Part shown: in pieces, positions 7,945 to 15,323 of the stretch | How the letters are laid out: each line of letters begins with the position of its first letter | How positions within the stretch are numbered: position 1 is the stretch's first letter | From: Aquariibacter sp964433315 | GTDB lineage: Bacteria > Pseudomonadota > Gammaproteobacteria > Burkholderiales > Burkholderiaceae_C | NCBI GenBank assembly: GCA_964433315.1 | Contig: CAYSQO010000031.1 | Coordinates: forward strand, 1 to 23,212 | Length of the DNA stretch: 23,212 bases | Direction: 5' to 3' | Translations under genes and position numbers: made by a program | Notes under the pieces: generated by a model | Seen by the model: only the letters and a program-made list of their open reading frames with translations | The model's database searches: none | What the model was told of the DNA's origin: nothing

Positions 7945-8664
7945 ATGGTGCTGACGGTTTACCTGGTCGAAGACGATCCGCTGATTGCCCAACACGTGCG
8001 CGAGGCGCTCAACCAGACCGCCCGCCTGCGCTGCGTCGGGCACGCCGCCCGGCTGGAGCAGGCGCGCGAGGAGCTGCCGCGCCTGCGGCCCGACGTGCTG
8101 CTGTCCGACCTCGGCCTGCCGGACGGCGACGGCACCGAGCTGATCGCCGAGCTGAGCGCCGCCCCGGCCATCGAGGGCGTCTGGCACCCGCACATCCTGG
8201 TCTTCTCGGTCTTCGGCGACGAGATCCGCGTGCTGCGCGCCATCGAGGCCGGTGCCGACGGCTACTTCCTCAAGGGCTGCACGACCGAGGAGCTGGTCGT
8301 CGCCGTGGAGCAGGCCGCGCGCGGCGAATCGCCGATCTCGCCGGCCATCGCCCGGCAGCTGCTCAATCGCTTCGAGGGCCGGGCCGAGCCGGCGGCCGCC
8401 GTGGCCCCGCCGGCCGCCCCCGAGCCGGCCGGCCCCGAAGGAGATTTCGACGCCGCGCTCGGCCTGGAGGCGCCGCTGGTGGCCAGCCGCCACGAGGTGA
8501 CGGCCCTGGAGCTGCAGGTGCTGCGCCTGGTCGCCCAGGGTTTCGTGCCCGAGGAGATCGCCGAGCGCGTGGGCCTGAGCGCCCGCGGCGTGGCGCTGGA
8601 GGTTCGCAACGTCTACCGCAAGTTGCAGCTCAGCCAGCGCACCGACCGCCACGCCGGCCGGTGA
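7945..8664 (+). CDS. Response regulator, receiver plus LuxR/NarL-type HTH
   Basis: This is a 239-aa two-component response regulator that would act as a DNA-binding transcription factor. The receiver domain (about residues 3-120) has the acidic pair Asp10-Asp11, phospho-acceptor Asp55 (motif LLSDLGLPDGDG), Ser88 at the switch position and conserved Lys110 (GYFLKG). A linker rich in Ala and Pro (about 145-170) leads to a C-terminal LuxR-type helix-turn-helix that starts at VTALELQVLRLVAQGF. The recognition-helix region diverges from the usual family wording (SARGVALEVRNVYRKL). The start at 7945 is chosen because GAGGAG lies just upstream and the receiver begins at once; a GTG at 7948 is an alternative. 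Its stop overlaps the sensor kinase GTG by four bases, so the two form a cognate, translationally coupled pair. Confidence 0.93.
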   Translation: MVLTVYLVEDDPLIAQHVREALNQTARLRCVGHAARLEQAREELPRLRPDVLLSDLGLPDGDGTELIAELSAAPAIEGVWHPHILVFSVFGDEIRVLRAIEAGADGYFLKGCTTEELVVAVEQAARGESPISPAIARQLLNRFEGRAEPAAAVAPPAAPEPAGPEGDFDAALGLEAPLVASRHEVTALELQVLRLVAQGFVPEEIAERVGLSARGVALEVRNVYRKLQLSQRTDRHAGR

Positions 8665-10715
8665 GCCGCCTCGTCCGTGCCCTGGCCCTGCTGCTGGCGG
8701 CGCTGCTGCTGGCCGCCTGCGGGGGCCTGGACGGGCCGCCCGAGCCGGCGGTGCAGCGGGTCGAGAAGGCCACCCTGCTGGTGCCGGGCGAGCCGCCGCG
8801 CGAGATCCGCCTGCCGGACGCCTGGGAGCGCAGCGCGCCGCGCCGCGACGGCGGCGTGCGCTACCGCATCGACCTGGACCCCGCCGCCCTGCAGGCCGGG
8901 CCGGCCGCGCTCTTCATTCCCCGCGTCGGCCTGGTGCTGCGGGTCGAGCTGAACGGCGAGCCCATCGCCCAGTTCGGCAGCACGCTGCGCCACCCGCTGC
9001 CCGATGTCTCGCAGCAGCCCATCCTGGTGGCCCTGCCGCCGGCCCTGCTGCGCAGCCGCGGCAATGTGCTGGAGCTGGAGGTCCATGGCGAGCCGCGCCG
9101 CGAGGCCGGCCTGTCGCGCCTGTGGGTCGGCCCGCTGGAGCTGCTGGAGCCGCGCCAGGTCGCGCTCGGCCAGCTGCAGAGCCGGGGCGCCTGGGCCCTG
9201 GGCGCGGCGGCCGCGGTGATGGGCGCCCTGGCGCTGCTGCTGGCCTCGCGGGTGCGGCATTTCGGCTACGCCTGCTTCGGGGTCGGCAGCCTGCTGTGGG
9301 CCTGGCGGGTGACGGCCTTCGAGCCCGGGGGCAGCGAGGCCTGGTCGCCCATCCTCGCCGTCCTGTTCCAGGTCTCCTACGCCTGGTTCGTCGTGCTGAT
9401 GAGCCTCTACGCGCTGGCCGTGGTCGGCCGCGACGGGCCGCGCGCGCGCCGTCTGCTGGCGGGCTGGGCCATCGTCGCCCTGCTGCTGACCGTCCTGGGC
9501 TGGCTCAGCGTGCAGCCGGGCCTGCGCACCGCGGTGCTGGCCGGCAGCCAGGGCGTGCTGATCCTGGTGGGCGGGGCCCTCATCCTGCGTGCCGCCCGCG
9601 ACCGCCAGCTGGCCGCCGTGCTGCTGGCCGTCGCGGCCCTGGCCTGCCTGGTGGTCGGGGCCCGCGACCTGTGGGTCTTCCGCGTGATGTACGACTACGG
9701 CGCCGTCTCCTGGGGGCGCTACACCATCCTGGCCCTGCTGGCGGTGCTGGCCTGGACGGTGGTGGACGACTTCGCCCGCTCCGCGCGCGGCCTGCAGGCC
9801 CTCAACCGCAACCTGGCCGACCGGGTGGCGCAGAAGGAGGCCGAGCTGGCCCGCGCCTTCGACGGCGCGCGCGAGCGCGAACGCGAGCAGGCCACCCGCA
9901 CCGAGCGCGACCGCATCCTGCGCGAGATGCACGACGGCCTGGGCGGCCGCCTGGTCGCGGCCATGGCCCTGACCCAGCAGGCCCAGCGCAGCGAGTCGGC
10001 CGAGGGCCCCGTCCCGCGGCCGCCGGCCGAGCCGGTTCCGCCGCCGCCCTCGGCCGAGACCCTGCGCGAGCTGCGCGCGGCGCTCGACGACTGCCTGGTT
10101 GAGCTGCGCCTGGCCCTGGATTCGCTGGAGACCGACCGCCGGCCGCTGGTGGAGGCCCTGGCCGAGCTGCGCTTCCGGGTCGAGCCCTCCCTGCGCGCGG
10201 CCGGCATCCGCCTGGTCTGGCAGCCCAGCGATGCGGTGATCGACTGGTCGCTGCCGGCCACCGACACCCTGCAGGTGCTGCGCATCGTCCGCGAGGCGCT
10301 GACCAATGTGATCAAGCACGCCCAGGCCAGCACCGTCTGGCTGCGCCTGGCGCCGCGGGTGCCCGAACCGCCCGAGCCCCCGGGCCGGCTGCCGACCGAG
10401 ACGCCGTCCGAGCTGGCCGTCGAGCGCTGGGCCGAGGGGGCGCCGCCCGAGCCGCCGCCGGCCGACGATCCGCCGCCCGAGTCGCCCGTGCAGCCTGCGG
10501 ACCATGGCGTCTGCCTGAGCGTGATCGACAACGGCCTGCAGCGCCGCCAGCAGGCCGAGGGGCCCGAGCTGCCGCTCTTCGTGCCGGAGGGCCTGCACAA
10601 GGGCCGCGGCCTGGCCAACATGGAGCGGCGTGCCGCCGCCCTGGGGGCGAGCCTGCTGAGCGGCCCTTCGGACGAGGGCTGGACGGTGGAGCTGCACCTG
10701 CCGCCGCGGCCCTGA
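8661..10715 (+). CDS. Seven-transmembrane (7TMR-DISM-like) sensor histidine kinase, NarL/DegS class
   Basis: This is a 684-aa membrane sensor kinase that would phosphorylate the regulator encoded just before it. It starts at GTG 8661, overlapping that regulator's stop by four bases. The N-terminus resembles a lipoprotein signal (LLLAAC, Cys20). An exported beta-rich segment spans about residues 25-170. Seven hydrophobic helices lie between about 177 and 395, matching the 7TMR-DISM layout. A short coiled coil precedes a HisKA_3 domain with His424 in LREMHDGLGGRL. The HATPase has an N box with Asn549 (REALTNVIKHA), Asp623 in VIDNG, and a G2 box KGRGLANMERRA. Oddities: a Pro-rich insertion follows the phospho-acceptor helix, a second, longer one lies between the N box and Asp623, and the usual DxGxG G1 box reads DNGLQ. 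The signal sensed is unknown. Confidence 0.9.
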   Translation: MSRLVRALALLLAALLLAACGGLDGPPEPAVQRVEKATLLVPGEPPREIRLPDAWERSAPRRDGGVRYRIDLDPAALQAGPAALFIPRVGLVLRVELNGEPIAQFGSTLRHPLPDVSQQPILVALPPALLRSRGNVLELEVHGEPRREAGLSRLWVGPLELLEPRQVALGQLQSRGAWALGAAAAVMGALALLLASRVRHFGYACFGVGSLLWAWRVTAFEPGGSEAWSPILAVLFQVSYAWFVVLMSLYALAVVGRDGPRARRLLAGWAIVALLLTVLGWLSVQPGLRTAVLAGSQGVLILVGGALILRAARDRQLAAVLLAVAALACLVVGARDLWVFRVMYDYGAVSWGRYTILALLAVLAWTVVDDFARSARGLQALNRNLADRVAQKEAELARAFDGAREREREQATRTERDRILREMHDGLGGRLVAAMALTQQAQRSESAEGPVPRPPAEPVPPPPSAETLRELRAALDDCLVELRLALDSLETDRRPLVEALAELRFRVEPSLRAAGIRLVWQPSDAVIDWSLPATDTLQVLRIVREALTNVIKHAQASTVWLRLAPRVPEPPEPPGRLPTETPSELAVERWAEGAPPEPPPADDPPPESPVQPADHGVCLSVIDNGLQRRQQAEGPELPLFVPEGLHKGRGLANMERRAAALGASLLSGPSDEGWTVELHLPPRP

Positions 10716-10735
10716 GGCCCGGCAGCGGCCTCAGG
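10711..10735. terminator. Inverted repeat spanning both convergent stop codons
   Basis: CCTGAGGCC (10711-10719) and GGCCTCAGG (10727-10735) form a perfect nine-base inverted repeat with a seven-base loop. It contains the stop codons of both the sensor kinase (+) and the GST-like gene (-), which are only 15 bases apart. An overlapping alternative hairpin is GCGGCC/GGCCGC at 10725-10739. Neither has a T tract, so bidirectional termination is plausible but weakly supported. Confidence 0.35.
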
Positions 10736-11357
10736 CCGCGGGCGGCGCGGTGTCGAGGAAGCTCGGCCGCTGGGCCAGCTTCTCGAAGAGCTTGCCGAGG
10801 TTGGGGTGGCGGTCGCGCCAGTCGATCTCCGGGTTGCGGAAGTCGAGGTAGCCCAGGGCGCAGCCCACCGCGATGTCGGCCAGACCCAGGTGGGTGCTGC
10901 CGCCGACGCACCAGGGGCGGTCACCCAGGCCCTGGCTCATGGCCTTGAGCGCGGCGTGGACCTTGCCGAGCTGGCGGTCGATCCAGGCCTGCGAGCGTTC
11001 ACCGTCGCTGCGGCCGGGCCAGGTGGCCTCGAGCCGGGCGGCGACGGCCGCGTCGAGCAGGCCGTCCGCCAGGGCCTCCCAGGTGCGGACCTCGACCCGC
11101 TCGCGGCCGCTGCCGGGCAGCAGCTTGCTGACCGGGGACAGGGTGTCGACGTACTCGACGATCACGCGCGAGTCGAAGATCGCCTCCCCGCCCTCCATGA
11201 CCAGGCAGGGCACCTTGCCGAGCGGATTGGCCTCGGCGATGGTGCTGTCGGCGGCCCAGACGTTCTCCTGCACGAACTTGTAGTCGAGCTTCTTCTCGGC
11301 CAGCACGACCCGCACTTTGCGGACGTAGGGGCTGGTGAGGGAACCGATCAATTTCAT
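10731..11357 (-). CDS. Glutathione S-transferase family protein (YibF-like)
   Basis: This is a 208-aa soluble protein of the glutathione S-transferase superfamily. The N-terminal thioredoxin-like domain starts MKLIGSLTSPYVRKVRVVL, with Ser9 in the active-site position. It carries the cis-proline motif NPLGKVP (Pro50) and the glutathione-contacting FDSRVIVEY (Asp62-Ser63). An all-helical C-terminal domain contains the motif LGLADIAVGCALGYLDF. Family members use glutathione to conjugate or reduce electrophiles, but the substrate here is unknown. The ATG at 11357 begins exactly at the conserved first strand, although no clear Shine-Dalgarno sequence is seen. It is a single gene, convergent with the sensor kinase and divergent from purB. 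Confidence 0.93.
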   Translation of the reverse strand: MKLIGSLTSPYVRKVRVVLAEKKLDYKFVQENVWAADSTIAEANPLGKVPCLVMEGGEAIFDSRVIVEYVDTLSPVSKLLPGSGRERVEVRTWEALADGLLDAAVAARLEATWPGRSDGERSQAWIDRQLGKVHAALKAMSQGLGDRPWCVGGSTHLGLADIAVGCALGYLDFRNPEIDWRDRHPNLGKLFEKLAQRPSFLDTAPPAA

Positions 11358-11477
11358 GGGGCAGACAGAAGGCGGCGCCTGCGGGTGCAGGTGTCAGGAA
11401 GATTCTGCCATCCACCCTGAAAGGCCCCGGAACGGGCTGTCGCCGGGCGTCCACGCCCTGCCGGGGGGGAGGCCGCC

Positions 11478-11483
11478 TAAAAT
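11478..11483 (+). promoter_or_regulatory. Possible -10 element for purB
   Basis: TAAAAT is the only AT-rich patch in the 174-base gap between the GST-like gene and purB. It lies about 50 bases before the purB ATG, a sensible place for a -10 hexamer. No good -35 is seen 17 bases upstream. I see no operator or riboswitch in this gap. Confidence 0.35.
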
Positions 11484-11531
11484 TGCGGGTTACCCCGGCC
11501 CCTGCCGGCCTGCTCCTTGTTCCCGCCTGTC

Positions 11532-12911
11532 ATGACCTCCACCCCCGCCTTCAGCGCCCTGACCGCCCTGTCGCCGCTCGACGGCCGCTACGCCGGCAAG
11601 CTGGCCGCGCTGCGTCCGCTGCTGTCCGAGTTCGGCCTGATGCATCGCCGGGTGCAGGTGGAGGTGGCCTGGTTCATCGCCCTGTCCGATGCCGGCCTGC
11701 CCGAGCTCAAGCCCCTGTCCGCGCCGGCCCGCGCCCACCTGCTGGCCCGGGTCGAGCGTTTCAGCGAGGCCGATGCCCAGGCCATCAAGGACATCGAGAA
11801 GACCACCAACCACGACGTCAAGGCGGTCGAGTACTGGCTGAAGGCCCAGTTCGCCGGGCAGCCCGAGCTGGAGGCCGCGGCCGAGTTCGTGCACTTCGCC
11901 TGCACCAGCGAGGACATCAACAACACCAGCCACGCGCTGATGCTCAGCGCCGCCCGCCGCGAGGTGCTGCTGCCGGCCCTGGACGGCCTGCTCGCCACCC
12001 TGACGGCCATGGCGCATGCCCATGCCGCGCTGCCGATGCTCAGCCGCACCCACGGCCAGACCGCCAGCCCGACCACGGTGGGCAAGGAGATTGCCAACGT
12101 CGTCGCCCGCCTGGCCACGGCCCGGGCGCGCATCGCCGCCGTGCAGCCCCTGGCCAAGATGAACGGCGCGGTCGGCAACTACAACGCCCACCTCGCCGCC
12201 TACCCCGAGATCGACTGGGAGGCTTTCGCCCGCGGGGTGGTCGAAGGCCCGCTGGGCCTGGTCTTCAACCCGCACACCATCCAGATCGAGCCGCACGACT
12301 GGATGGCCGAGCTGTTCGACGCCGTCACCCGCGCCAACACCATCCTGATCGACTTCTCGCGCGACGTCTGGGGCTACATCAGCCTGGGCTACTTCAAGCA
12401 GAAGCTCAAGGCCGGGGAGATCGGCAGCTCGACCATGCCGCACAAGGTCAATCCCATCGACTTCGAGAACGCCGAAGGTAACCTGGGCCTGGCCAACGCC
12501 CTGCTGAGCCACCTCAGCCAGAAGCTGCCGATCAGCCGCTGGCAGCGTGACCTGACCGATTCCACCGTGCTGCGCAACATGGGCGTGGCCCTGGGCTATG
12601 CCCTGCTGGCCTGGGACAGCCTGGCCCGCGGCCTGGGCAAGCTGGAGGTCAACGCGGCCGCCCTGGCCGCCGACCTCGACGCCGCCTGGGAAGTGCTGGC
12701 CGAGCCCATCCAGACGGTGATGCGCCGCCACGGCCTGCCCCAGCCCTACGAGCAGCTCAAGGAACTGACCCGCGGCAAGGCCATCACCGCCGAGACCATG
12801 CGCGCCTTCATCGAGGCCCTGGACATGCCCGCCGCGGCCAAGGCCCGCCTGCTGGCCATGAGCCCCGGCAGCTACACCGGCCTGGCCGAGGCGCTGGCCC
12901 GCCGGGTCTGA
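11532..12911 (+). CDS. purB: Adenylosuccinate lyase
   Basis: PurB is 459 aa here and acts in the cytoplasm in two steps of purine synthesis. It splits SAICAR to AICAR and adenylosuccinate to AMP, releasing fumarate each time. The fumarase/aspartase-superfamily signature SSTMPHKVNPIDFENAEGN lies at about residues 299-317 and carries the catalytic serine on the flexible loop. The general acid histidine is His174 in SRTHGQTASP. The N-terminal motif ALSPLDGRYAGK and the ACTSEDINN substrate-binding motif match the E. coli-type enzyme (456 aa). The ATG at 11532 is preferred over an in-frame TTG at 11517; neither has a good Shine-Dalgarno sequence. It is a single gene with a strong terminator 40 bases downstream. 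Confidence 0.97.
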   Translation: MTSTPAFSALTALSPLDGRYAGKLAALRPLLSEFGLMHRRVQVEVAWFIALSDAGLPELKPLSAPARAHLLARVERFSEADAQAIKDIEKTTNHDVKAVEYWLKAQFAGQPELEAAAEFVHFACTSEDINNTSHALMLSAARREVLLPALDGLLATLTAMAHAHAALPMLSRTHGQTASPTTVGKEIANVVARLATARARIAAVQPLAKMNGAVGNYNAHLAAYPEIDWEAFARGVVEGPLGLVFNPHTIQIEPHDWMAELFDAVTRANTILIDFSRDVWGYISLGYFKQKLKAGEIGSSTMPHKVNPIDFENAEGNLGLANALLSHLSQKLPISRWQRDLTDSTVLRNMGVALGYALLAWDSLARGLGKLEVNAAALAADLDAAWEVLAEPIQTVMRRHGLPQPYEQLKELTRGKAITAETMRAFIEALDMPAAAKARLLAMSPGSYTGLAEALARRV

Positions 12912-12947
12912 GCCCGCGGGCCGCCGCGGCGGCCCCGGGGCAAGCAG

Positions 12948-12973
12948 AAAGGCCACCCGAGGGTGGCCTTTTT
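12948..12973 (+). terminator. Intrinsic terminator of purB
   Basis: A seven-base perfect stem (GGCCACC/GGTGGCC) with the loop CGAG is followed directly by TTTTT on the plus strand. On the other strand the stem is followed by TTT, so it may also stop the convergent binding-protein gene. Confidence 0.93.
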
Positions 12974-13035
12974 CGCGAGCAGGGCAGGGTGCCGGACGGA
13001 GCCGGCGGGCCGAGGGCCCGCGGCCGGCTCGGTCC

Positions 13036-14004
13036 TCAGTCGGCGTACTGGCCGGCGGCCTTGATGACCGGCGTCCACTTCGCCACCTCGGCGGCGACGA
13101 AGGCCTTGTGCTCGGCCGGGTTCACGCGGGCGTCGTTGACGATGACCGCGCCCAGCGCCTCCTCGCGCTTGTGGAACTCGGCGTCCTTCAGCGCGACCTT
13201 GAGGGCCGCGTTCACCTTGTCCAGCACCGCCTTGGGCGTGCCCTTGGGCGCGTAGAGACCGTGCCAGATGCTGACGTTGAAGCCCTTGAGACCGGCCTCG
13301 TCCAGGGTCGGCAGGGCCTTCAGCGACGGCGTGCCCAGGCGCTGCGGCGTGGTCACGGCGTAGGCCTTGACCTTGCCGCCCTCGATCTGCGCGGTGGTGT
13401 TGGTGGTCTGGTCGCACATCAGGTCGACCTGGCCGCCGATCAGGTCGGTCATGGCCGGGCCGGTGCCCTTGTAGGGCACGGTGGTCATGTCGATCTTGAT
13501 CGTGCTCTGGTAGATCAGGCCGCACAGGTGCGAGGCCGAACCCAGGCCGGCGTTGGCCAGGTTGACCTTGCCCTTGTTCGCTTCGAGCCACTTGACGAGT
13601 TCGGCGTAGTTCGCGGCCGGCATCGTCGGCTTGGCGATGAGCGTCATCGGCACTTCGTTGATCAGGCCGAGGAACTCGAAGTCGTCCAGCACCTTGTAGC
13701 TGAGGTTGCGGTACAGGGCCGGCGCGGTGGCCATGCCGATGTGGTGCAGCAGCAGGGTGTAGCCGTCGTTGGCGGCCTTGGCCACCCGGCCGGCGCCCAG
13801 GGTGCCGCCGGCACCGCCGACGTTCTCGATCACCAGGGTGGCGTTCAGCGGCTTGCGCAGGGCCTCCGCCAGGTCGCGGGCGACCTTGTCGGTCGGGCCG
13901 CCGGCCGCGAAGGGCACGATGATGGTGATCGGCTTTTCCGGGTACTCGGCCAGGGCCGCACCGGCGGCGAGGGTGGCGCTCAGGGCAATCAGCAGCTTCT
14001 TCAT
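13036..14004 (-). CDS. Tripartite tricarboxylate transporter substrate-binding protein (TctC/Bug family)
   Basis: This is a 322-aa periplasmic solute-binding protein of the Bug/TctC family, which bind carboxylated small molecules. A Sec signal peptide (MKKLLIALSATLAAGAALA) is followed by the mature start EYPEKPITIIVPFAAGG. The family ligand loop FAAGGPTDKVARDL and the motif NVGGAGGTLGAGRVAKA are both present. The ATG at 14004 is supported by AAGGAG six bases upstream and by the signal peptide; an in-frame upstream start would bury that signal. No TctA or TctB membrane subunit is adjacent, so it is an orphan here. Such orphans are very common in Burkholderiales, where they may share transporters or act in sensing. 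The ligand is not predictable. Confidence 0.95.
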   Translation of the reverse strand: MKKLLIALSATLAAGAALAEYPEKPITIIVPFAAGGPTDKVARDLAEALRKPLNATLVIENVGGAGGTLGAGRVAKAANDGYTLLLHHIGMATAPALYRNLSYKVLDDFEFLGLINEVPMTLIAKPTMPAANYAELVKWLEANKGKVNLANAGLGSASHLCGLIYQSTIKIDMTTVPYKGTGPAMTDLIGGQVDLMCDQTTNTTAQIEGGKVKAYAVTTPQRLGTPSLKALPTLDEAGLKGFNVSIWHGLYAPKGTPKAVLDKVNAALKVALKDAEFHKREEALGAVIVNDARVNPAEHKAFVAAEVAKWTPVIKAAGQYAD

Positions 14005-14121
14005 CGCGAACTCCTTGTCAGCAGCGACCGGCTCCGGCCGCGGTGGCGCGATGCTAGGGGCCCCCATGCCGGCTGCGTCGGCGGGAACTACGTAAGGCCG
14101 AGCCCCAGGGCCGGGTCGCTC

Positions 14122-14418
14122 TCAGTCGTCGTCGGACCAGCGCTCGACCTGGCGCAGCGTGTCCTCGATCCAGTGCCGCACCTGGGCGCCGTCGCCCAGG
14201 GTGCGCAGCTGCCAGTCGGTCGAGCGCATCGGATGCTTGGCCACCCGGGCGCGGATCACCGCACCGTCGATGGCCATTTCCACCGCCGGCTGGCCGCGCC
14301 AGTCGAAGCGCGCCGCGCCGCGCTCGGTCAGGCTGCGCTTCTCGCGCAGGGCGCGGCGCATGCGCTCCAGGCTGGAGGCCGCGTTGAACGGGGGCGGGGC
14401 GAAGAAGTCGTCGCTCAT
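14122..14418 (-). CDS. Small hypothetical protein, 98 aa
   Basis: I do not recognise this gene. It encodes a 98-aa soluble protein without signal peptide or membrane segment. The N-terminal part is helical and basic (SSLERMRRALREKRSLTERG). A central segment looks like beta strands (ARFDWRGQPAVEMAIDGAVIRARVAK), followed by an acidic C-terminus ending in SDDD. The ATG at 14418 has GGAGAG a few bases upstream, and codon use looks like the neighbours, so it is likely a real gene. It is flanked by genes on the same strand with gaps of about 90-117 bases, and its context gives no functional hint. Confidence 0.75.
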   Translation of the reverse strand: MSDDFFAPPPFNAASSLERMRRALREKRSLTERGAARFDWRGQPAVEMAIDGAVIRARVAKHPMRSTDWQLRTLGDGAQVRHWIEDTLRQVERWSDDD

Positions 14419-14509
14419 GGGGCTCTCCGGCGGCGGCCGGCAGGGCCGCCCTGCCCGGGATTCTGTCGGAAGCCCCGCCGTCCGCGGCGCGACCGTGGCC
14501 GCGCGGCGC

Positions 14510-15250
14510 TCAGCGCCGGCTGCGCCGCTGCACGGTGAAGCCGGCGGCGGCCAGGCCGGCCAGCATCAGGGCCCAGCTCGAAGGCTCCGGCACGGGCGCG
14601 GCGACCTGCACGGCGTCGACCCCGAGGCGGGTGCTGCCCAGGGCGTCCAGCACGTCGATCACGCCGAAGGCCAGGCGGTGGCTGCCCGCCCCCAGCAGCT
14701 GGCTGAAGCTGCCGCTGCCGGGGCCGCCAAGCACGGTCAGCACGCCGTCGAGCAGCACGAAGGCGCGGTCACCCGAGGCGGTGCCGGCCAGCGGATCCAG
14801 GCTGTCGACGCGCCAGTCGAAGCGCAGCAGGCCCGGCGCGGCGGTGACGAAGTCCTGCATCAGGGCCGAGCCCTCGATCGCGAAGACGAAGCCTGCGGCG
14901 TCCGGATCCAGGGCGCCGATCGCCAGGCCCAGGCCCTCCTCCAGGCCGCCGGCCGTGCCCACCGGCAGCGGCTCCTGGCCGCTCAGGTTGGCGTGGCCCG
15001 CCGGCTGCGGGGCGTCGTCGGCCAGGGTGGCCGAGGCGGTGCCGATCCAGGCCAGGCGGCTGCCGTCGGTGGCGGCCGGCGAGCTCGCCGCGGCGGCATC
15101 GCCCAGCACGGTCCAGCCGCTCAGCCCGGCTTCGAAGCTGCCGTTGAGCGGTGCGGCCTGGGCGGCGGCCGGCAGGGCCAGGGCCAGGCTCAGCAGCAGG
15201 GCATGGCCGCGGCGCGGCAGCTTCATCGGGCACAGGGGGAAGCGGGGCAT
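14510..15250 (-). CDS. PEP-CTERM sorting-domain protein
   Basis: This is a 246-aa exported protein with a C-terminal PEP-CTERM signal: Val-Pro-Glu-Pro at residues 220-223, a hydrophobic helix (WALMLAGLAAAGF), and the basic end QRRSRR. Proteins with this signal are processed by exosortase (EpsH/XrtA) systems and are usually associated with exopolysaccharide or the cell surface. A signal peptide (hydrophobic run about 17-33, cleavage likely after QAA) precedes a beta-rich region that starts with NGSFEAGLSGWTVLG, a common opening of carbohydrate-binding-like beta-sandwich domains. The ATG at 15250 is favoured by GGAG seven bases upstream; Met9 at 15226 is a shorter alternative without such a site. 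No exosortase gene is in the window. It lies 73 bases downstream of the nuclease gene, so the two may be cotranscribed. Confidence 0.9.
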   Translation of the reverse strand: MPRFPLCPMKLPRRGHALLLSLALALPAAAQAAPLNGSFEAGLSGWTVLGDAAAASSPAATDGSRLAWIGTASATLADDAPQPAGHANLSGQEPLPVGTAGGLEEGLGLAIGALDPDAAGFVFAIEGSALMQDFVTAAPGLLRFDWRVDSLDPLAGTASGDRAFVLLDGVLTVLGGPGSGSFSQLLGAGSHRLAFGVIDVLDALGSTRLGVDAVQVAAPVPEPSSWALMLAGLAAAGFTVQRRSRR

Positions 15251-15323
15251 GGTGGGTCTCCGGGGCCGGCCCCGGCGGGGGCCCGGCAGGCTGGGCGGAA
15301 GGAGGAAGCGGGTGGGCGGGGCC

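Noticed and set aside
6513..8660. Long upstream extension of the sensor-kinase frame across metX and the response regulator
   Set aside because: It runs antisense to metX and out of frame with the response regulator. The GTG at 8661 gives a clean signal sequence and a four-base overlap with the regulator.
8613..10697. A 694-codon minus-strand frame opposite the sensor kinase
   Set aside because: It is low-complexity Gln/Ala/Gly/His-rich translation with no domain; the plus strand carries a complete histidine kinase.
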